Positions 11,897 to 22,069 of a stretch of 64,000 nucleotides of DNA are shown piece by piece. The notes under the pieces were generated by a model that searched no databases, was not told where the DNA came from, and worked only from the letters and a program-made list of their open reading frames with translations. The stretch lies in assembly GCF_010183535.1 (NCBI RefSeq), contig NC_071328.1, positions 15,128,001 to 15,192,000 on the forward strand, given 5' to 3'. A program made the translations under genes and the position numbers. Every line of letters begins with the position of its first letter. The stretch's first letter is position 1. Source of the DNA: Caenorhabditis remanei (Eukaryota; Nematoda; Chromadorea; Rhabditida; Rhabditidae).

Positions 11897-12329
11897 CAGG
11901 GACGAGCGGCAACGCAAAATTTCGGCAACCCGGCAATCCGGCAATTGCCGATTTCAAAAACCGGCAAATTTTCGGCAACTTTCGGCAACTTTCGGAAACA
12001 TGTAATAATAAGGGATTTTCCTAAGTCGGGAGAAAAAAATGCGAGCAAAGTACACATTATTTTGCCAGGGACAGTTGTTTTGACTAAATGAGAGCATTTT
12101 CCCTTTTTTTTGAAAAATATTCAAAAAATTCTATTAGAAACGCAATAAATATCGATTTTTGTATCAATTTTGTCGAATTCAGCCTGAAAATTAAACAGAT
12201 TTAGAATAAAAAAACTACAAAAAACATTGCCGAAAAAAAGTCGGCAACCCGGCAACGGCAATGCATTTTAAAAAAGTCGGCAATTCCGGCAATTCGGCAA
12301 CGCGGCAACGGCATTGCCGCTCGTCCCTG
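11897..12329. mobile_element. hAT-like MITE built of CCGGCAA words
   Basis: Inverted ends are CAGGGACGAGCGGCAA and TTGCCGCTCGTCCCTG. An exact 8-bp duplication CTGGGTAC lies outside at 11889-11896 and 12330-12337. The subterminal regions are runs of CGGCAA and CCGGCAA words and the middle is AT-rich. TIR start and duplication size fit hAT elements. Non-coding. Confidence 0.85.
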
Positions 12330-12706
12330 CTGGGTACTGTGACGGGCTCTTAAAGTTGACCGAAAAAAATCCTGGTGACTATTTTTAAACAACTATTTGA
12401 ACCTTGCAAACCAAACTAAAATCAACCTCCTCCCGACTACATTTTACTCCCTATGACATACACAATAATCATGTTTTCATGACAATTCCTTTTCCGCCGA
12501 TTATTTGTGTATTTAAATGTCGACATTTCACTGATAACGACCAAGTCATACCTATTGTTCTATTCGCCTACTACCCCATACTAATATTCTAAAATATAAG
12601 GACCAATATCAGAAGCTCCCGGGGGCCAAATAATTAACATAATTAATGACATTTCAGATTCTTTTCAAATTTTTTAAATTAAAAATCCTAAAATTAAATA
12701 ACTCAG

Positions 12707-15700
12707 GTCCTCCATGTGGTCCCCATCAAAACACCACTATTCTGTATGCTTACTCCACTGACATCGACTATGTGACATACTCATATGCTGCTTTGAATTT
12801 CAATAATTATGCATATTTGTATGCGACTATGGCAAACGTTCGTTTCGATACGAAGGTGGAAGAGGAGATTGAGTTTCATAAGAATTATAAGTGAGTCTTG
12901 GATTACTGTAGGCCAGAGTTGCGCGGAATTCCGATTTCCGACTTCCGGGCTGTTTTTCACTTCCGACTTCCGACTTCCGTTTTGAAAATTTTATCTCCGA
13001 CTTCCGTTTTCGGATGTTTACTTCCGACTTCCGTCATTCCATAATTGTAGAATTTCCGAAAAGTATATTTTGCAGAAATACAAGGAAAAATGGTTTAAAA
13101 GGACAGAAAATAGGCTTTTCTTCAGCCAAAAACTAATTTTTTACTGATTTTCGCGAATTTTATGAACTTTTTCTAGCAGTTTTTGAATCTTTGCGAAAAA
13201 ATCTAATACCGACTTCCGATTTCCAACTTCCGACTTCCGGGCGTTTTTCACTTCCGACTTCCGGCTTCCGGCTTCCGACTTCCGACTTCCGACTTCCGTT
13301 TTAGAGAAAACCACTTCCGCGCAACTCTGCTGTAGGCTTAGGGGTTACTGTAGTCCTACTATAAAAAGTATAAAATTGAACATACTTGTCAAGGCCCGGC
13401 CCGGTTCGGCTTCAAAAAATGACCTTGTTTTTCCTAATTTTTTTTATCGAAAATGTGACCTTTTTTTTTTTTTACTATTTTTCAGATTTCCTTCTAATTC
13501 TGAATCATAGTCGAAAATTTAACTTTTTCGCAAAAAAATTCAAAAAATTCGAAAAAATTTGACTTTCGCGCCAATTTGCCCGGGCCTTCGGGCCGGGCCC
13601 TGATTTCGCCGACAAGGCCGGCCGGGGCTTGACAACTATGAAATTGAAGAATTTATCCACTAGATAAAATAAACCAAAATCAAAAACATAAAAATCAAAA
13701 ATTCCAAAAATTGACCCTAAAGGAAAGCGCTCTGCTGTTTTGAAAGGCGCATATCTCAAAAGTGGGCGGAGCTATCGAAAAACTATCAACTGGAAAAATG
13801 TAGTCCTGGTTTAGATCTACAAGATAAAATAAATTCTTAGCAGAAAAAATCAAAAATTCACAAAAATTGACCCCAAGCGGGATCGAACCCTGGTATCCAT
13901 TCTCATAGTGGTGCACCTTGACCTTTTCGGCCAATTTAGCTAGAAATGTGGTTTCCGACATGGAAAATTGAGTTTTGAATAGTTTTTGACTTCAAAAATG
14001 GAATTTTTTGGTTATTTTGATGTAAAAATCACATTTTTTCGTGAAAAATGACTATTTTAGGAAATTTTCAACTTTAAAGGCGCATATCTCAAAAGTGGGC
14101 GGAGCTATCAAGAAGTCATTAACTACAAAAATGATATTAATTTTATGATCTACAAGATAGAATAAACCAAAAACAGTTTCCTACATGGAAAATCAAGTTT
14201 TGAGTAGTGTTTGACGTCAAAAATGGAATTTTTCGGTTTTTTTGATGTAAAAATCATGTTTTGGCGATATAAATGAAAAATTTACGCATTTTTTCTTCAA
14301 TTTCTGCGAATTTCCAACATACTTGTCTTACGGTAGGCTTACTGTAAGGTTGGGCGGTATAAAAAAAAGTCGACTGGTCCTGGATCCGTCAACTCGGATA
14401 TCGCTGTCCTGACAAATCGGAAAACGAGTGTTACCGTAATATTTTGAGAAGGGAAATTAGAATTTTAGTTTTTTTTTAAATTTTCATATCTAGCTCCGCC
14501 CACTTTTGAGGTATGCACCTTTAAAGATGCCTGTGGTGGTGAAACCCATGATCTGGTATTAATAATACAGTTTCGAATTTTCTACAGTAATGCTACAGTA
14601 AGTAGTAATACTACAATAAAAATTGAAAATAATTACAGCAGCCTGAACGCATCACTACTCGCCCATCAACCTGATCCAAAACTGGGATACGGAGACACAA
14701 CTACCGGAAGTGATGTTTACAATGTTTTGAAGGTTTGTAAAATGGCCTAGAGTTTCAAAATTTCAAAGTCAGGCCAACAGAAAATATGTTTCAAACCTAT
14801 AGCTACATTTTTGTAGTTGACAACTTTTTGATAGCTCCGCTCACTTTTGAGATATGCGTCTTTAAAAATCAAAAAAATTTCGAAAATCGAGAATTCCGTA
14901 AATCGACACAAGATCCCCGTAAATCTATAAAAATGACAATTTTGGCCTTTTCCCAACGTTTTCTATTGTTCTTATGCTCAAAATCGTGGTTTTCAGCCCA
15001 AAAAAGCAATTTTTAAGAATCTCGTAAATCCACCCCCCGTAAATCTACACTGAAATTTGAAATTTCTCAAATCGGCCTATTTTTGTCATTTTTGGCCATT
15101 TTAAGTATAAAAACGCCCACCTTTTTTGGACAAAATTGAAAAAATCGAAAAATTTGATTTTTATGGTTTTCGAGATTCCGTTACACTGCCATTTTCTGGT
15201 CTAAAACTATATTTTTCTTGTAGATCAAATATAGAACTACATTTTTGTAGTTGACAACTTTTTGATAGCTCCTCCCACTTTTGAGATATGCGCCTTTAAA
15301 AGTCAGCAACTATAAACACCACCGCTACTCTCGTAAATCTACACTGAAAACTCAAAAAATCAATTTTTACTGTTTTTTTACACAGAAAAGATGTAAAAAC
15401 AGCTGAAAAATTCAATTTTGATGTCAACACCTCAAAATTCTATCGAAAAATATGATTTTTTGGGAGAAAATTGGATAAAATGATGAAAAATGATAGACTT
15501 TGAAGGGGTGCAATTGAGTACAGACGTGCCGAAATCCGAATTTTCTTAATTGGTTCTGTAGATCAAAACCAGAGCTACATTTTTGTAGTTGACAACTTTC
15601 TGATAGCTCCGCCCATTTCTTGCAATATGCGCCTTTAAAGATTGCGTCTGTCCGATTTTTTGGTCAGTGTAATATTAATTTCAAACAAAAAACTTTAAAA

Positions 15701-17520
15701 GCTCATATATATTTTTCTTGTAGATCAAAACCAGGGCTACATTTTCGTAGTTGACAACTTTTTGATAGCTCCGCCTACTTTTGGGATATGCGTCTTTAAA
15801 TGTAACAGCAGAGGAGCTCGTGCACCATCTTCAAAAGCGCATATCTCAAAAGTGGGCGGAGCTATCAAAAAGTTGTCAACTACAAAAATGAAGCACTATT
15901 TTTGATTTGCAAGATAAAGTATATTAAAAACAACAAAAAAAATCGAAAACTAAAAAAAATTGACCCCAAGCGGGATCGAACGCTGGTACCCATTCGTATA
16001 GTGGTGCACCTGGACCAAGACCATCTCGGCCAAATTTGGATTTTGTTTAAAATGAGATTTCCAACATGGAAAATTAGGTTTCTAATAGCTTTTAACGTCA
16101 GAAATGGGAATTTCTGCTTATTTTGGTGTAAAAATCACATTTTGGAGTTAAAAATGACTAATTTAGGCAATTTCCAACTTTAAAAGTGCATATCTCAAAA
16201 GTGGGCGGAGCTATCCAAAAACTGTCAATTGCAAAAATGAAGGTCCGGGTCGGATCTACAATCTACTGTATTCCAGAAATTCCTCAACAACAAGCAAGCT
16301 TCGATATGTGGAGCCGAGATTTATATCGCAGTGAAACGTTATCCGACTGACTTGGATGTATCTGACATTGTAGCTCAACTACGTGCTAATCATATCATTG
16401 TGTATATTGCTGTGGACACTGTCTCATCAGGTGGCGGTACCAGCGCCGCGATTCTGTATGATACGGCAACTAAGACCAATGGATTGTGTCTTTTTGCGAC
16501 CGATTATGATCTTTCGGAAGTGAGTGTGGGGGTTACTGTAGTATTATTGCAGAGATCAACTACAAACTACAAATTTTTGGAAATGTTGGTCAGTGTAACT
16601 TTTTGGCCACTGTAAAACCACTAGCTCTGTTGTCTTACTGTAGTCCTGTCATCTAGAACTTTTGATTGCAGTAATACTGCAGTAAGGTTATAGTAAGAAC
16701 ACAGCACTGCCAAAAAAATCAATAAAATCGGTTTTTGCGGAGTTGAGCGAATTTGTTATTTCTGGTTTAACCTCTGACAGCCAAGTTACTTACAATGACA
16801 AAGTTACACTGACAAAGTTACACTGACAAACATTTCAAAAATGTGAAACTACTACAGTAATACTACAGTAATACTACAGTAAAAGATCTTAGTTAGGCTA
16901 CAATAACCTTACAGTAAGCCTACAGTAAGTCTTCCGTAAGACCTTAGTAAGGACTTAGTAAAATCACAGTAAAACTACAGTAACCCTATCCCTCACCCAT
17001 TCCAGGGTTTCTACTACATGACGTGGATGCTCGAGGAGCCCTACCAATTCATCGCTCACAACTATCTCGTCTCTGGCACCGGCCGAATCGAACTACCGCT
17101 CTTCAAGTCCCCAACTCCAGCGGGACATTTAGAAAGGGGGCGTGTCGCTATTACGGTTCAAAATCATTGTGAGTTACAGTACGCTAGAGATACAGTATGA
17201 CTTAAATACATTTTTTCCAGCCCTTGACGCTGATTTCATATCTGTAAACTATACAATCGCTAGCACAGATGGCGATATTGCCTACCAGTACCCGGGCTTC
17301 CAGGATAAGAAACTTTATGGAACCCAACAAACTGATTATGTGATTTTCAACTCGTCTCTAACCTATCGATGGACTATTGACTATAAATATAATGGTGGTG
17401 CACAACAAGTGATTCAGTGCAGGATGTATAGTAATTAGTGAGTTAATTGGGGGTGCTTGATAAAATGGATAATTGTAACTTTTCAGCTATCACGACTTTG
17501 TTACACTGCCGAATTACTAA
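12707..17520 (+). CDS. Nematode-specific secreted-type protein (VWA-like/DUF7154-like), 5' exons not identified
   Basis: Exons 12707-12890, 14639-14732, 16277-16519, 17006-17168, 17221-17437 and 17487-17520 join in frame, giving about 311 residues and ending NYYHDFVTLPNY with a TAA. I do not recognise a precise orthologue. The pattern resembles worm secreted proteins with a von Willebrand A-like fold (TTILYAYSTDIDYVTYSY early, LGYGDTTTGSDVYNVL in the middle, IYIAVKRYPTDLDVSDIVAQ then HIIVYIAVDT), followed by a beta-rich C-terminal domain; the DUF7154 assignment is from memory and tentative. The first visible exon begins in mid-codon, so a signal-peptide exon should lie upstream, but none could be picked out of the repeats. 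A TAG in frame at 17436-17438 is avoided by splicing at the GTGAGT from 17438. Introns of 1.5-1.7 kb carry repeat elements. Confidence 0.75.
12914..13329. mobile_element. hAT-like MITE built of CCGACTT words
   Basis: Inverted ends CAGAGTTGCGCGG and CCGCGCAACTCTG are flanked by an exact 8-bp duplication CTGTAGGC at 12906-12913 and 13330-13337. Both subterminal regions are runs of CCGACTT and CCGGCTT words around an AT-rich middle. It lies in the first visible intron of the gene at 12707-17520. Same TIR family as 20-199 and the remnant at 46836-47023. Confidence 0.85.
13385..13645. repeat. GGCCCG-rich inverted-repeat element
   Basis: The segment begins TTGTCAAGGCCCGG and ends with an inverted GGGCTTGACAA-like edge. 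The interior holds runs of GGCCCGG and GGCCTTCGGGCC words around AT-rich DNA. Related words recur at 9563-9605, 19727-19760 and 41846-41885, next to the shared phrase GGCTTCAAAAAATGACC. Non-coding. Confidence 0.6.
13738..16260. repeat. Cluster of CTTTAAAGGCGCATATCTC repeats with two tRNA-like modules
   Basis: At least eight copies of the ~90-bp sequence GCGCATATCTCAAAAGTGGG to TTGATCTACAAG occur on both strands here (for example 13743, 14075, 14510, 14850, 15290, 15620, 15790, 15838 and 16180). Two antisense tRNA-like modules (13868-13935 and 15958-16035) have a canonical box B read on the minus strand. 14815-15720 repeats part of the composite palindrome at 9205-11800. The exon 14639-14732 of the 12707-17520 gene lies inside this cluster. 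Confidence 0.7.
16610..17000. repeat. CTACAGTA-rich intronic DNA
   Basis: The intron carries many short words of the type CTACAGTAA and TTACACTGACAAAGTTA, a low-complexity texture common in Caenorhabditis non-coding DNA. Nothing else recognised. Confidence 0.6.
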
Positions 17521-17647
17521 TTATGATAAACGGTTAACTACTTTATAAAAATTCTTACCGTAAGCTTGTCTCTGAGATTAACTACCGTAATCCTCTTATA
17601 GGATTCCCCACCTACAGTAGTCTTTCCCTGTCTGAATATAGACTTCT

Positions 17648-17727
17648 TTCTTTCTGCTCTTTGATGTCTATTACTCACTCCTAGGCTCCGAAAAATTGGA
17701 AGATGATAATTAGTACATCACGCAAAT
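17648..17727. ncRNA. Candidate structured RNA, copy A (hairpin motif)
   Basis: About 75 bp containing TGATGTCTATTACTCACTCC and GATGATAATTAGTACATC can fold into a long bulged hairpin: the GATGT..CTA.TTA arm pairs with TAATTAGTACATC, and an inner CC/GG stem closes an A-rich loop. A similar block occurs at 18822-18900 and, inverted, at 62402-62480. Flanking DNA out to TTTTTGGACTTTTAATCAA is also shared with copy B. It could be a small Pol III-type RNA of stem-bulge kind or a 3' regulatory structure; no family was recognised with certainty. Confidence 0.4.
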
Positions 17728-18310
17728 GGCTAAAGAAGATTGTGCTCAATAACAAGAATTGCGAAGGGTGTCTAAACTTTTTGGACTTTTAATCAAGCAC
17801 TTTTATATTGCTTTCGTCACACGACACCTCGAAACCGAATAATGCTCTGAAAAAATTTGAGACACCCTTTTCACAGTACCGTAACTCTCGAAAGTGAGCA
17901 AACAAAAAACGATGTCGGAGCAATATATGGAGGTCCGACAGGTTCCCTCTTTGAAAATTGCAAAATTTCACCCCAATCTGGACCATCAATCATATAATCA
18001 GTTGTATCGGCTAGTGACGTCATTTTAGGTCTGAGTCCAAATGTCTCACGTGTTATAACTCAGTATGAAAACATGTCGTAACTTATTATGACTTGTCTTT
18101 TGGGAATTCAGGATTCAATCACAAGCTTTATAGAAATTAGGCACCGCCCTACTTTTCCAAGGTTCCTAGTCTCACTCTGTCTCCATTTTTTCTTTGAAAA
18201 CAACACTCGTATTCTATTCCTCTTTGACGTAAGGAATATTCGAAGGAATTAAGGTATGTTCACTGTGAGATCAAATTTTCAGAATTTTTCATCAAAAAAT
18301 CAATTTCCAG

Positions 18311-18595
18311 ATGCAACCCACAGCCAATCGCCGCATACCAGACGAATTGTGGTTCTCTGTCTCCTTTTCACTCGTCTTTATTGGCAGCATCCTCGCAATC
18401 GGTTACATCTTCTGTCGCATCATCTGCAGTGAATCAATGGGTAACTGTCAAATCATTAAGTGTATGTCCTACTGGCTCTTGCCGTACGGTCTATTGATTG
18501 TCATCTTCGTTGTCTTCGCCGTCTCTGTGACGAGATACGGGAGACCAAGAAAGCTCGTGGCCTACTTGGAGGGTGGCGGATGGATTGAGGAATAA
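18311..18595 (+). CDS. Small two-TM membrane protein, unknown function
   Basis: A 94-residue ORF starts at an ATG directly after an AATTTCCAG acceptor; an upstream 5' UTR exon probably ends at AAG before GTATGT near 18252. Two hydrophobic segments are clear: about residues 12-38 (LWFSVSFSLVFIGSILAIGY) and 53-72 (WLLPYGLLIVIFVVFAVSV). A Cys-containing loop lies between them and a short tail ends GGGWIEE. TAA stop at 18593-18595 and a plausible AATAAA near 18640. No family recognised. The neighbouring candidate RNA motifs on either side (17648 and 18822) suggest this gene lies between the two halves of a local duplication. Confidence 0.7.
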   Translation: MQPTANRRIPDELWFSVSFSLVFIGSILAIGYIFCRIICSESMGNCQIIKCMSYWLLPYGLLIVIFVVFAVSVTRYGRPRKLVAYLEGGGWIEE

Positions 18596-18821
18596 ATTAT
18601 TGTTTGTCTTGATATTGGAACACTTGGAATGCTACTATGAATAAACCAAATTTTTGTTTGAAAATCTTTTTTTTGGTAGATGTTGGGGCAACCACAAGAG
18701 TTTACACTGACCAAGAGTTTACAAAGACTAAGGTGATTGTAACTAGACTACCGTAATCCTCTGAGAAGATTCCTCCCGTACAGTAGTATCTTCCAGTGTA
18801 TACATAGGTTCCTCCATTTTT

Positions 18822-18900
18822 GCTATTTGATGCCTATTACTCACTCCTAGACTGAGAAAAACTCAGAAGCTGATAATTAGTACATCACTCACCTGACTAG
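18822..18900. ncRNA. Candidate structured RNA, copy B
   Basis: Diverged copy of the block at 17648-17727. The inner hairpin is CTGAG, AAAAA, CTCAG, a perfect five-pair stem where copy A has a shorter stem of different bases, which is the type of change expected if pairing is conserved. The 3' flank to about 18970 (AACTTTTTGGACTTTTAATCAA) is also duplicated. Confidence 0.4.
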
Positions 18901-19129
18901 ATGAGTGCTTCCTCAATAACAAGAATCACGACGGGTGACTAAACTTTTTGGACTTTTAATCAAATAATTTGTACTTTTATCTTTTGCAATAATAAGGAAG
19001 ATAAAAAACACGTAGAAAATTAAGTAGACGCCCGGAAAGGGAGATTGAACAAGTCTCACTGACAGAATTGAAATCGCTACCTGAGATTGATCTGAATCTC
19101 TAGGTATTAAAGGTTATAAATACGGACGA

Positions 19130-19640
19130 CTTCATGGAAAAGGCAGATGGGCGCGGGGCAGGAGGTGGGAGTTAAGAAGATTAGGAGAGACTGTGCTCGA
19201 TTGTACTTTGTACATCTCCCACTTTCTTTTCCCCGCTTCCATCGGATATGATTCATAGGCTTTTAGTCTTGAATCATTCTTTCTATCTGTTTTAATTGAA
19301 TTCTTTCACCCACACATTTCCTGTCTGGCTCCGCCTCTGACCAGTATAAAAGCACTGGCGAGAGCTTATCCTTTATCTTTTAATAAAGGTTTAATTACCC
19401 AAGTTTGAGGTGTTTCCTGTAATTGAAAGAGCACGTCCCTACCACTAACCAACGACTCAGCGCAGAGACCACTTGCCTGAATTCGGGCGGTATGGATGAG
19501 CGTGGTGGCAATAGGTGGTGCCGGTCCGACAGGTGCTCTACTTTCCTTCTGTTTACCTCTCATTTAATCCGGGTAAGTCATCAGTCATCCTGGTCATACG
19601 AATTTACAGCTAGAGAATGGCAACCGAAGTAAGGGAACTT
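19130..19640 (+). other. LTR-like or promoter-like segment containing exact SL1 leader
   Basis: The segment has a TATA box (AGTATAAAAG, 19343-19352) and AATAAA (19382-19387). Immediately after that comes an exact copy of the 22-nt Caenorhabditis SL1 spliced leader (19388-19409, GGTTTAATTACC to AAGTTTGAG), followed by GT. The following bases do not resemble the SL1 RNA intron-like half and no Sm site is evident. TATA plus AATAAA a short distance apart fits a solo LTR, but no clear ends or target duplication were found. No protein was supported. Confidence 0.5.
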
Positions 19641-20020
19641 TTTAAAACATTTAAAAAATATGGTCATTGTAAGTTACAGTGACCACGTGTAACACTTCCA
19701 ATTGTCAAAAAAAGATACTTGCAAATTTACGGCGGGGCCGAAGGCCCGGCTTCAAAAAAAGTACCTATTTTTTACCAAATTTTTAGAATTTTTTTGAAAT
19801 TTTATATTAAAAATTTCAATTTTTTGATGCATAACTATCGTTTGAATGAATTCTGAAGCATAGTCAAAAGTTCGACATTTTTGGCAAAAAATTCAAAAAA
19901 TTTTTTAAAAAAATGCAAAAATGTTATTCAAGACGCAATCTGTACGGAGATGTTTTCAGTGGAAGACACTGCTTTTGAATGTCAAGAGACCTCAAGCTTG
20001 AGAAGTTGTGTCATTTTATT
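19640..20020. repeat. Repeat remnants, no gene seen
   Basis: A GGCCCG-type fragment at 19727-19760 is followed by AT-rich filler (AAAATTTTT runs). Nothing coding recognised up to the target-site duplication at 20021. Confidence 0.5.
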
Positions 20021-20026
20021 AATATA
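20021..20026. repeat. Target-site duplication AATATA (left)
   Basis: AATATA directly precedes the palindrome terminus AGTAGTATGG; the same six bases follow the other terminus at 38756-38761. Six-base duplications are characteristic of Maverick/Polinton integration. Confidence 0.75.
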
Positions 20027-20029
20027 AGT

Positions 20030-21140
20030 AGTATGGTAGGTGAAATTTACCATGATGTCGTGAAATTTACCATGAGATTTTGTGAATGACGGCATTCGCG
20101 CTTGGCTTGAGACCGAAGGCTAGCCTGAGACTTGGCCAGAGTGAGAGCAAAACAGAGCCGAAAAATACGCTGAAGGTGCGCCAGATGATTGGACCTGTAG
20201 GGTCACATGGTAAAGTTCACGGTATCTAGCCTTCACTAAGCTATGAATTTCGCCATGAGATGCAAGGTGGCCATCCATAGGCACCCATATCAAAGGTTAG
20301 CCAGACCCGAGGTCAGAGGGAGAGCAAAAAGAAGCCAAAAATGTGCCGAAGGCGTGCAAGCAGGCCTGACCTATAGGGTCATATGGGCAAATTGACGACA
20401 TTCAGCCTAACATCGGGTGAAGGTAATTTTGCCATGAGGTGCTGAAAGACTAGCCACTGACAACCAGCTTTAAGGCACCATCAGGTTCTCAGGGGTTCAA
20501 AAACTAACCAGAGCGAAGTCACTCACAGAGCTAAAAAACGCGTCGAAGGCGAGCCATATGGGTAAATTACCGACATCTGAATCACCGGTTTTGTGGTGAT
20601 AATTCTACCATGAGATTGAAACATGACAAGAGCTCCAGGATCGAAACCTGACCAGAGCACGTCTTATGGCCGAATTTCACCACAAGATATAGCGTCTTAT
20701 GAGCGCCAGCAGGTAAGTTAAGAACCGTCTTTCAGTAGTGGTAGTTTCAGATTTGACCAAGACCTAAAGCCCATCAAGGTGAGTTCGCCTGTTTTTCTGG
20801 TGATAGTTTTCATACATAGCGGGTCTATGGGGTGATAATTGCACAATCAAAAACCAAATTCAAAATTTTTCTTTTCTATTGTCTCTCTGAGCTGTTAAGA
20901 ATTGGAGAGACCCACGCCTCACACAACCAGGCAAGGGTTGTGCGAGTTGAGGGCAAAGGTAATGGTGGTCATTGTCTTAGGCAGTTTTCGTCATTTTTAT
21001 GGCGCATATGTTGTGTAGAGAGCCACAAGCACATGCGATTTCAATAAAATTTCATTTGTTTTTCATTAATTATCAACATTTTTGCTGTTTTATTCTTTAA
21101 AAAAACCAAATTATAGGCAGAGGAAACGAACAGACAATAG
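20030..21140. repeat. Left subterminal repeat region of the palindrome
   Basis: Degenerate tandem units of about 170-190 bp share GTGAAATTTACCATGAGAT, a GCYGAAGGYGYGCCA word (20170, 20343, 20540), GACCTATAGGGTCATATGG and ACCAGAGC phrases. No protein coding was found; the frame at 20832-21047 opens only on GTG and is unsupported. Mirrored at 37642-38752. Confidence 0.7.
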
Positions 21141-21146
21141 CAATAT

Positions 21147-21702
21147 TTAGGCTTGAAGGGCTGCATCATTCGGTTGAGGAGAGATTGGCGATGGCGACTG
21201 TGGCAGGTTTTTACATGAAGAGCACGATGAGCTGAAAGATTTGAACAAATATTAACAAAGATAATGATAGTTACCTCGGAACTCTGGCAATAAACAGTTC
21301 AGAAATTGGATAGAAGCGGCCATACTTATCCTTCACAACAAATTGTTCATCAGTAATTTTACCCCTGCTCTGGGCGTTGGTATAGTTAAGCAAATTAACA
21401 CTGTCTTGAACAGAGGGAACTTCGCTTGGGCACTTGGGAATCACATCAGGCCATTCAATAATTCGACCGTCTTCTTTATAGAAAATGGCTTCATCTCTTG
21501 CCATTAGATCCATTGTGAATCGTACATGAGCAGTATGCTGCATGAGATTTGAGGGCACACACAAAGGACGATATCTTATTTCTCTGTAAGCACGAGCTAG
21601 TAGACGACGACTTGTATACTGTTTGTCTCGAATGTCCTGAAGAGGGTCCATGCAATTGCAGTTGTTACCATGGTTACCGGGTTGTTTCAAATCTTGAGGC
21701 AT
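21147..21702 (-). CDS. Small palindrome protein A (left copy), unknown function
   Basis: Two exons, 21275-21702 and 21147-21231 on the minus strand, give 170 residues starting MPQDLKQPGN and ending with a Ser/Pro/Gln-rich tail (LPQSPSPISP). A splice acceptor lies just upstream of the ATG, so there is probably a 5' UTR exon. AATAAA follows the stop by about 50 bp. The core resembles protein B of the same element: both have RPLC/LPLC, a DEAIFY/DQAVFY motif, a central region, then DxQxVV and a closing YPISELFIARVP/YPVSELFIVRVP motif. No known family recognised. Transcribed divergently from the polymerase, sharing a 367-bp intergenic region with a CRE-like palindrome. Confidence 0.75.
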
Positions 21703-21881
21703 TGTTGAAAATCTGTAAAAACAATTATAGAAAAGGAAGAGCCCAGAATAAGGTCACATACCACTATGCCGTAATAAATCACGAATGGCACGATTGTTTC
21801 ACGTGACGGTTGAAAATATTGAAATATAGAACGAGAGAGTACATAGAGAAGAGACGAAGAGAACAAAGAGTGGTTAGAGAA

Positions 21882-21897
21882 ATGATGACGTCATCAT
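21882..21897. promoter_or_regulatory. CRE-like 16-bp palindrome in bidirectional promoter (left)
   Basis: ATGATGACGTCATCAT is a perfect 16-bp palindrome with a TGACGTCA core, the site bound by CREB/ATF-type bZIP factors. It lies in the 367 bp between divergent protein A and the polymerase, so it could drive both. Mirror copy at 36885-36900. Confidence 0.5.
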
Positions 21898-22069
21898 CCA
21901 AAAAGTAACAGCTGACTTTCGTTGAGGGGGATTCGAGAAATTCATAATTTGGGGCTCATTTTCACATTTTTACCGGATGGTAAGTGGTGACCTATTTCTG
22001 AGCTCTCTTGTTTTTTCTCTTTCATTTCTTTTCTTCATTTTGTTCTATTCTTCAGCTTTTTTTTCAGTT

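Noticed and set aside
20832..21047. 71-codon plus-strand frame ending at AATAAA in the left palindrome end
   Set aside because: It opens on GTG rather than ATG, has no domain features, and lies in degenerate subterminal repeats.
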